Positions 1-3,773 of a stretch of 6,347 bases of DNA are shown here, piece after piece. Positions within the stretch are counted from its first letter, which is position 1. Every line of letters begins with the position of its first letter. A program made the position numbers and the translations under genes. Source of the stretch: Desulfobacterales bacterium (lineage in GTDB: Bacteria > Desulfobacterota > Desulfobacteria > Desulfobacterales > Desulfobacteraceae); NCBI GenBank assembly GCA_022361135.1, contig JAKSBM010000771.1, positions 1-6,347 on the forward strand. Reading direction: 5' to 3'. The notes under the pieces are model-generated. The model was given only the letters and a program-made list of their open reading frames with translations, ran no database searches and was not told the DNA's origin.

Positions 1-404
1 CCGGCATGACCATCGATTATGGACAGCTCGTCATGGATAACGAATTTGCCGAAATGATTAAACACGTTGTCAATGGTATTCCGGTGAACACCGATACCCT
101 CGCCGTTGATCTGATTGGAAAGGTAGGACCCTTTTCTCAGTTCATCACCGAGAAGCACACCTTTGATCATATGAGACAAATGTCACAGCCTTCCCTCATT
201 GACCGGCGCGTCCGGGACAAATGGGAAAACTCCGGGGCCAAGAGCATGTACGAAAAAGCCCAGGAAAAGGCCCGTGATATCCTGAAGAATCACAAGCCCA
301 CTCCCCTGGCCGATGAGGTTAAATCTGAAATGAGATCCATCGTTGACAGAGTGGAAGCGGAAATTGCCGAAGCCAAGGAAAAGGAAGCCCGGGATAAGAA
401 GTAA
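1..404 (+). CDS. MttB-superfamily corrinoid methyltransferase, C-terminal part (5' end outside window)
   Basis: The frame is open at the left edge (first full codon at 3) and ends at TAA 402-404, so about 133 C-terminal residues are visible; MttB proteins are usually near 480-500. The segment with LVMDNEF, VNTDTLAVDLI and the QPSLIDRRVRDKWE stretch matches, from memory, the C-terminus of trimethylamine methyltransferase (MttB) homologues. The last 60 residues are highly charged and probably helical, ending in a Lys/Glu-rich tail. Family members transfer a methyl group from a methylated amine to a cobalamin-binding protein in the cytoplasm; non-pyrrolysine members act on quaternary amines such as glycine betaine, proline betaine or carnitine. 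The region that would hold pyrrolysine is outside the window, so the substrate is unknown. The ATG at 6 is internal, not a start. A BCCT carrier gene converges on it, favouring a quaternary amine (inference). A strong terminator follows 44 bases after the stop. Confidence 0.85.
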   Translation, partial: GMTIDYGQLVMDNEFAEMIKHVVNGIPVNTDTLAVDLIGKVGPFSQFITEKHTFDHMRQMSQPSLIDRRVRDKWENSGAKSMYEKAQEKARDILKNHKPTPLADEVKSEMRSIVDRVEAEIAEAKEKEARDKK

Positions 405-447
405 GGGATGATTTTTCCGATCGCTTGGCAGTGATCACCGTCATAAA

Positions 448-487
448 GGGGCCTGTCTGCATTGCGCAGACAGGCCCTCTTTTGTTT
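448..487 (+). terminator. Intrinsic terminator of the MttB-family gene
   Basis: A perfect 12-bp stem pairs 449-460 (GGGCCTGTCTGC) with 466-477 (GCAGACAGGCCC), extended by a G-T pair 448/478, around the 5-base loop ATTGC. A T-rich tract (TCTTTTGTTTT) follows directly. It lies 44 bases past the methyltransferase stop on the same strand and so marks the end of that operon. Confidence 0.93.
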
Positions 488-489
488 TA

Positions 490-703
490 ACGTTTTTAAT
501 GCTAGGGCGGTTTTCAAGAATAGGTTCCGAAACATTGAAAGAATGGCCTTGCCTCCGTTTTGATCACACCCAAAAAGCTTTTAATTGCAGGGAATATGAT
601 TATTTGGTGTTACCCGAGTGGTTTTTGAGTGTGTTTAATCAGACCGTTTTTTTGAGACCCCCATAAAATGTGGTGAGAGTTTTCTGTATCTCTCTTTTGG
701 TGC
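490..703. other. Intergenic stretch without recognised features
   Basis: This AT-richer stretch lies between the methyltransferase terminator and the first repeat copy. The open frames crossing it on the minus strand have no plausible ribosome binding site or recognisable protein, and they run into the repeat. I see no tRNA, no CRISPR and no convincing promoter. Confidence 0.6.
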
Positions 704-768
704 TTTGGTTGGACGGCCATTTGTGTCTGTGACCCGGCGATGACCGGGGGAGGCAGATTCCACTGCCA

Positions 769-795
769 GCGTTGCGGTCGTCCTGACCGCAACGC
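769..795. repeat. Perfect 11-bp hairpin inside repeat copy A
   Basis: GCGTTGCGGTC at 769-779 pairs perfectly with GACCGCAACGC at 785-795 around a 5-base loop. No T-tract follows on either strand, so a terminator role is unlikely. It follows two smaller perfect hairpins, CCCGG/CCGGG at 733-748 and GGCAG/CTGCC at 752-767, separated from each other by only 3 bases and from this one by 1 base. The row of abutting stems suggests a folded RNA or single-stranded DNA structure. Confidence 0.8.
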
Positions 796-797
796 CT

Positions 798-846
798 GCG
801 AAGGACTCTGTTCCATTCTTCCTGAAGCTGCCAGAGTCCTTAACGC
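798..846. repeat. Second long hairpin inside repeat copy A
   Basis: AAGGACTCTG at 801-810 pairs perfectly with CAGAGTCCTT at 832-841 around a 21-base loop. GCG 798-800 and CGC 844-846 can add three pairs beyond a two-base bulge (842-843). It starts 2 bases after the preceding hairpin. No T-run follows the stem, so it is not a typical terminator. Confidence 0.75.
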
Positions 847-1021
847 CGTTCCATCTTCCTCCCCCCGCCATCACCTGACCCTCCGGGGGCGATTGGCAAA
901 TCCCATGGTCAAGCGTGCTGGAAAGGCTTTTAATCTGTGGTGAATCTTTAAAATAATGTTCCCATTGAATTCGTTTAAGGGGCGCAATGGATATGCCAAT
1001 GGTAGATGGGGCCTTTTTTCA

Positions 1022-1155
1022 TTTGATTGGAAGGTTTTTCTCCCCACCCGGCGATGACGGGGGGAGGAAGATTTCGCGACCACCTGATCCTCCGGGCGTG
1101 ATTGGCAGATTCGACGGTCAACCCTGTTGGAAGGGGTTTAAACCATCGTGAAGAT
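1022..1155 (+). repeat. Direct repeat copy B (short form)
   Basis: This is the compact copy of the repeat described at 704-946. The G-rich module (1046-1073) and the right block (1081-1121) are separated by only 7 bases. TCTCCCC 1039-1045 can pair with GGGGAGG 1061-1067 (one G-T pair), and GGAGGA 1063-1068 can alternatively pair with TCCTCC 1088-1093, so two folds compete. The right end contains the 10-base palindrome GGTTTAAACC (1135-1144), and AAACCAT 1140-1146 pairs with ATGGTTT 1161-1167. No ribosome binding site or credible protein is associated with it. Confidence 0.75.
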
Positions 1156-1305
1156 CGTCCATGGTTTCGGAAGATATTTTTGAGAACGGCTATGGTTGCC
1201 GGTTTAATATGGGTGACGCAGCCGGGGGCATTGGATCGGACTCATCCGTTCCACATCCATTCCATGATTGTAAATAGGTGGGATTTGAATTTTGAACAGG
1301 GAGGG

Positions 1306-1368
1306 AATTTCGATTGGCCCCGGCTAGGTTTTATTCCAGAGGAGAAGAAAATGGGACCAATCGAAATT
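1306..1368. repeat. Long imperfect inverted repeat (15 of 16 bp)
   Basis: The arms 1306-1321 (AATTTCGATTGGCCCC) and 1353-1368 (GGGACCAATCGAAATT) are complementary at 15 of 16 positions, with a 31-base spacer. Neither strand has a T-run after the stem, so it does not look like a terminator. It sits downstream of the BCCT gene and beyond that gene's candidate terminator. Function unknown: a protein-binding site, an RNA stem or the remnant of a small mobile element are all possible. Confidence 0.7.
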
Positions 1369-1377
1369 ACAATGGCC

Positions 1378-1419
1378 CCCAGGGGCAACGGCTGACATCC
1401 CCATGACATCGCCCCTGGG
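1378..1419 (-). terminator. Candidate terminator of the BCCT gene
   Basis: CCCAGGGGC 1378-1386 and GCCCCTGGG 1411-1419 form a perfect, GC-rich 9-bp stem starting 9 bases past the BCCT stop. The 24-base loop is long and contains the direct repeat TGACATC (1393-1399 and 1404-1410). The sequence after the stem on the minus strand is only weakly T-rich. Position favours a terminator or 3'-end protecting hairpin; the form is not ideal. Confidence 0.45.
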
Positions 1420-1428
1420 TTCCAAATT

Positions 1429-2997
1429 TTACAGCTCGCCTTTTTCAGCCATCTTAAACATCTTTACGATGGAGAACATATAGGCAATTACCACAAAGAA
1501 AAATGGGGCTCCCATGACAATGGCCATGGTTTTAATGGCGTTGAGCTTTCCCGAAGCCAACAGGCAAAGCCCGATCCCCCCCAAGGTAACGCCCCAGAGG
1601 ACCCGCATGGGAGCCGAAGGGTTCAACCGGCCTTTGGACATCTGCATGGCAATGAAAAAGGAGGCGGAATCCGAGGTGGTCACGGCAAAGATGGTGATAT
1701 TGATGAGGACGATGAGGCTGATCCACCAGCCCCCCTTCATGCTTCCCAACAGGGCATAGACCCCGGCCTCTCCGTTGGCCTTGACCGTATCCCAGAGGGG
1801 GAAGATACCGTTGAGTTCTGCGTAGGCGGCGGAGCCTCCCCAGATGGAGAACCAGAGGATGGCCATGACGGTGGGGACGAAAAGGACCCCGACGATGAAT
1901 TCTTTAAGGGTACGGCCCTTGGAAATACGGGCGATGAATCCACCGCAAAAGGGGATATAGGAGATCCACCACAGCCAATAGAAAACAATCCACCATCCCA
2001 GCCAGGGGCGGGCTTCAAAGCTTCTGGCATCGGCCCAAAAACTATGGTCCACCAGGTGGTTGAAATAGCCCCCCAGGGTCTGGGTGAAAATGTTTAAAAG
2101 GTATTGGGTGGGGGCATGTCCGAAGAACAGCAGGAGTAAAAGGACACAGGCGGCCAGGATCATATTGGCCTGGCTCAGGTAGCGGATGCCCTTTTCAACA
2201 CCGGTGGCCGCAGAAATGACATAGGCGATGATCAGCCCCATCATGACACCGGCCTTGCCCAGGTTGGATAGGTTAAGGCCAAAAAGGGTTTCAAGGCCAT
2301 AGGAGATGGAGGCCACCCCCAATCCGATCATGGCGGCATTGCCACCAATGGTGCCCAGGGTACCCAGGCCGTCGGCCAATCGTCCCCAGATGCTGGTATT
2401 GCAGCGGTCCCCCAATATGCCGTAAAGCCCCGTGGCCACGGTCATGGGTTTTCCCTGGCGATAGGCGGGGAAGGCAATGGCCCATGCGGAAAGGGCAAAG
2501 AGGGACCAGCCGTGGATACCCCATCCTAGTATACTGATTTCAATGGCCTTGGGGACGCCGGCCTCTTTCCCGGCCAGGCCCATGTCAATGACCCGGGAGG
2601 ATTCGTAAAGGTGGTTGAGGGGTTCGGTGACCCCGTAGAATACAAAGCCAATGCCCAGGCCGCAGGAAAAAAGCATGGCAATCCAGGTGGTAAAGGAAAA
2701 ATCGGGGACATCATCTTCTTTTCCCAGTTTTAAATCCCCATAGTCGCTGAGGGCCAGGTAGAAACAAAAGAAAAGAACCAGGGCCACACCCAGGAGAAAG
2801 GCCCAGCTAAAGTTGAAGAGCAAAAAGTTTCGTATTCCCGTAAGTGTTTTTCCCGTGGCGTCTGGATAGACCAGGGCACAGGTGATCAGGGAGAGGAAGG
2901 TGACTAATACCGGCCAGAAAATGGCTTTATCATACCGTCCGAGGATTCTATCGATGGGGTTATTGTTTTCACTGCTCGCTTCCGTACTGGCCTCCAT
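1429..2997 (-). CDS. BCCT-family betaine/carnitine/choline transporter
   Basis: This is a complete 522-residue secondary transporter of the inner membrane, probably importing a quaternary amine such as glycine betaine. About 12 hydrophobic segments lie between residues 25 and 512. Family hallmarks are the glycine-rich stretch CGLGIG (112-117) followed by YGVTEPL, the TM4 aromatic positions W159, W164 and F167, the tryptophan box WLWWISYIPF (341-350), and TTSDSASF (440-447). By memory alignment to BetP, F167 replaces a Tyr and Y347 a Trp of the substrate pocket. The Thr/Ser pair T440-S442 lies where BetP binds Na+, suggesting Na+ coupling. The N-terminus before TM1 is only about 25 residues. 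The cytoplasmic tail is about 12 residues, without the long charged tail that senses osmotic stress in BetP, which points to nutrient uptake. The start at 2997 has an AAGGAG site 5 bases upstream. The convergent methyltransferase gene supports a catabolic role (inference). Confidence 0.93.
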   Translation of the reverse strand: MEASTEASSENNNPIDRILGRYDKAIFWPVLVTFLSLITCALVYPDATGKTLTGIRNFLLFNFSWAFLLGVALVLFFCFYLALSDYGDLKLGKEDDVPDFSFTTWIAMLFSCGLGIGFVFYGVTEPLNHLYESSRVIDMGLAGKEAGVPKAIEISILGWGIHGWSLFALSAWAIAFPAYRQGKPMTVATGLYGILGDRCNTSIWGRLADGLGTLGTIGGNAAMIGLGVASISYGLETLFGLNLSNLGKAGVMMGLIIAYVISAATGVEKGIRYLSQANMILAACVLLLLLFFGHAPTQYLLNIFTQTLGGYFNHLVDHSFWADARSFEARPWLGWWIVFYWLWWISYIPFCGGFIARISKGRTLKEFIVGVLFVPTVMAILWFSIWGGSAAYAELNGIFPLWDTVKANGEAGVYALLGSMKGGWWISLIVLINITIFAVTTSDSASFFIAMQMSKGRLNPSAPMRVLWGVTLGGIGLCLLASGKLNAIKTMAIVMGAPFFFVVIAYMFSIVKMFKMAEKGEL

Positions 2998-3002
2998 GGG
3001 TG

Positions 3003-3008
3003 CTCCTT
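3003..3008 (-). promoter_or_regulatory. Ribosome binding site of the BCCT gene
   Basis: On the minus strand AAGGAG lies 5 bases before the ATG at 2997-2995. It is a strong Shine-Dalgarno match and fixes the start. Confidence 0.85.
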
Positions 3009-3028
3009 CGCTTGGGTGTAAACATCAT

Positions 3029-3043
3029 CCGGGCAGGTCCCGG
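3029..3043 (-). repeat. Small leader hairpin upstream of the BCCT gene
   Basis: CCGGG 3029-3033 and CCCGG 3039-3043 form a perfect 5-bp stem with a 5-base loop. It lies in the probable 5' untranslated leader, 21 bases upstream of the ribosome binding site. It is short, and a role is not shown. Confidence 0.4.
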
Positions 3044-3044
3044 G

Positions 3045-3064
3045 AACAACAATTGGCAGTTGTT
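3045..3064. promoter_or_regulatory. Inverted repeat, possible operator of the BCCT gene
   Basis: AACAAC 3045-3050 and GTTGTT 3059-3064 are perfect inverted half-sites with an 8-base centre. The site lies directly downstream of the sigma-54-like element and would overlap the transcription start predicted from it. That is a typical place for a repressor site, but no regulator gene is visible nearby. Confidence 0.4.
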
Positions 3065-3065
3065 A

Positions 3066-3080
3066 TCAAAAAATGTGCCA
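3066..3080 (-). promoter_or_regulatory. Candidate sigma-54 promoter of the BCCT gene
   Basis: On the minus strand TGGCACA, four bases, then TTGA reproduces the -24/-12 layout of sigma-54 promoters (TGGCACG-N4-TTGC) with exact spacing. The -24 part is perfect up to its last base. The usually conserved C of the -12 GC is an A, which weakens the call. It would give a start near 3054 and a leader of about 55 bases. No better sigma-70 promoter was found in the 277-base gap. Confidence 0.4.
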
Positions 3081-3177
3081 GTTTTCCGGGTGGAAAAACC
3101 ACGGGGCCAATCCGTCTGAAATGACTGGAGAAAAAATAGGGGTTAGGGGCCATTTTTTTTTATCCGTTTGAATTTAA

Positions 3178-3199
3178 GCCCTTACATCAGTGTAAGGGC
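3178..3199 (-). terminator. Perfect 9-bp stem: terminator of the TRAP operon or operator
   Basis: GCCCTTACA 3178-3186 and TGTAAGGGC 3191-3199 are perfect inverted repeats around a 4-base centre, 75 bases beyond the DUF1850 stop. As a minus-strand terminator it is followed only by TTAAATTC, a weak U-tract. Its core TTACA-N4-TGTAA also has the shape of a dimeric regulator site upstream of the BCCT gene. The sequence alone does not separate the two. Confidence 0.45.
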
Positions 3200-3202
3200 A
3201 GA

Positions 3203-3232
3203 TGTGTAAAACTGTTCCAAAGGGGTTACACA
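3203..3232. promoter_or_regulatory. Second inverted TGTGTAA/TTACACA pair
   Basis: TGTGTAA 3203-3209 and TTACACA 3226-3232 are perfect inverted 7-base repeats with a 16-base spacer. They share the TGTAA/TTACA half-site with the stem at 3178-3199, giving four such half-sites within about 50 bases; another TGTAA lies at 3017-3021. It may be a regulator binding cluster between the TRAP operon and the BCCT gene. No factor can be named. Confidence 0.35.
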
Positions 3233-3274
3233 AGGAGAAGGCGGTGATGTGCGGGCGGAAGGTTGAACGCCGTT

Positions 3275-3760
3275 CTATGGGTGTGACAGCAGATGTCGTG
3301 CCAAAGGGATTTGTTCGGCACCCACCAGAACAATGGTGCCCTGGGGCAGGGCGGCCAGGTTGAATTCGGCCTTGGGCGTGAGCAATTTGCCCCGGTTGAT
3401 GGTGGCGATGAAAAAACGGAAAGGGGGCAGGGGGACCATGCCCTCATCCACCACCATCCATTCCCCCTCCCGGCGGGTGCGCTCCCCAAAGGTGTTGGGC
3501 AGGCCTGTTCCCACCGAGGTCATCCGGGTTTCCATGGCCAGGATTCCCGGGGGATCGGCCATCTGGAAAATCCCTTCCACCCGGGGTTTCTCCACGGAAT
3601 GGCGGTAGGCCAGGGTGAAATGCTCTCCGGGGTCCAGGGGGGCGGAAAAGATGAGCCTATTGTTCTGGTCCGGCAGACGCAGGGTGAGGCAGGAGATGGG
3701 ATATCCCGACAGGAGAAAAAGTCCTGCCGGGATACAGAGTAAAAAGAGTTTTTTCACCAT
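3275..3760 (-). CDS. DUF1850 family protein, TRAP-TAXI associated
   Basis: This is a 161-residue protein of the DUF1850 family. Residues 4-24 form one hydrophobic segment after MVKK, either a signal peptide or a membrane anchor; C24 has no good lipobox. The remainder would then lie in the periplasm. Recognisable family features are the YRHSVEKP stretch (52-59) after a short beta-rich N-terminal part and the METRMTSVGTGLP segment (76-88). The biochemical role is unknown. The family is repeatedly found next to TAXI-type TRAP permeases, so an accessory function in solute uptake is likely (inference). The gene begins 10 bases after the permease stop. Its Shine-Dalgarno TAGGAG overlaps that stop codon, which indicates a shared transcript and translational coupling. 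It is the last gene of the operon. I chose the ATG at 3760; the GTG next to it would change the protein by one residue. Confidence 0.85.
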   Translation of the reverse strand: MVKKLFLLCIPAGLFLLSGYPISCLTLRLPDQNNRLIFSAPLDPGEHFTLAYRHSVEKPRVEGIFQMADPPGILAMETRMTSVGTGLPNTFGERTRREGEWMVVDEGMVPLPPFRFFIATINRGKLLTPKAEFNLAALPQGTIVLVGAEQIPLARHLLSHP

Positions 3761-3767
3761 TTAGGGG

Positions 3768-3773
3768 CTCCTA
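3768..3773 (-). promoter_or_regulatory. Ribosome binding site of the DUF1850 gene, overlapping the permease stop
   Basis: On the minus strand TAGGAG contains the permease stop TAG (3773-3771) and lies 7 bases before the ATG at 3760. A ribosome ending the permease covers this site, so translation of the two genes is probably linked. Confidence 0.75.

Larger units (their letters stand above)
732..873. repeat. REPIN-like inverted module pair bracketing hairpins
   Basis: A module with core GATGRCSGGGGGAGG lies forward within 738-758 and inverted within 853-873; the two 21-base arms match at 17 positions. The inverted arm is even closer to the solitary module of copy B at 1052-1072 (19 of 21). 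Two REP-type modules in opposite orientation around a short spacer is the arrangement called a REPIN, moved in trans by RAYT transposases in other bacteria. In RNA, 746-753 could pair perfectly with 858-865 (GGGGGAGG with CCTCCCCC), closing a structure around the inner hairpins. No transposase gene is in the window, and other genomic copies cannot be checked here. Confidence 0.55.
704..946 (+). repeat. Direct repeat copy A, interrupted by a hairpin-rich insert
   Basis: This is the first copy of a non-coding repeat whose second copy is at 1022-1155. Three blocks correspond. 704-716 matches 1022-1034 at 11 of 13 bases. 732-759 matches 1046-1073 at 26 of 28. 872-912 matches 1081-1121 at 34 of 41, with weaker similarity on to about 946. 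In copy A the second and third blocks are separated by 112 bases (760-871), against 7 bases in copy B. The extra segment contains stable hairpins and an inverted copy of the G-rich module. It is either an insertion in copy A or a deletion in copy B. No reading frame is conserved between the copies, so this is not a duplicated gene. Confidence 0.8.

Noticed and set aside
431..438. Palindrome GTGATCAC
   Set aside because: An eight-base palindrome is expected by chance and lies between a stop codon and a terminator, so a regulatory role is not supported.
290..535. 81-residue frame on the - strand overlapping the methyltransferase 3' end
   Set aside because: It crosses the strong terminator stem and lies antisense to a conserved protein; no start signal.
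769..850. Integron attC site
   Set aside because: The paired stems and a TTAAC/GTT pattern suggested it, but no matching RYYYAAC and GTTRRRY pair bounds the element and no integrase or cassette genes are present.
610..943. Overlapping open frames on both strands (610-816, 635-874, 740-943)
   Set aside because: They run through the repeat and its hairpins, give low-complexity Arg/Pro/Gly-rich peptides and lack ribosome binding sites. They are best explained by the GC-rich repeat.
732..1121. CRISPR array or riboswitch
   Set aside because: Two unequal copies with unequal spacing are not a CRISPR. I could not match the conserved cores of glycine or cobalamin riboswitches, and no gene starts downstream on the same strand.
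1102..1395. 97-residue open frame on the + strand
   Set aside because: It begins with TTG inside repeat copy B, has no ribosome binding site, no recognisable domain, and spans an inverted repeat. The frame is not kept in copy A.
3153..3161. Run of nine T as a + strand terminator
   Set aside because: There is no stem directly upstream of the run on the + strand and no + strand gene to end there. On the minus strand it is an A-tract in the region upstream of the BCCT promoter.
3293..3742. 149-residue open frame on the + strand
   Set aside because: It is antisense to the DUF1850 gene, which has clear family features and a ribosome binding site. The + strand product is Gly/His/Gln-rich and typical of a shadow frame.
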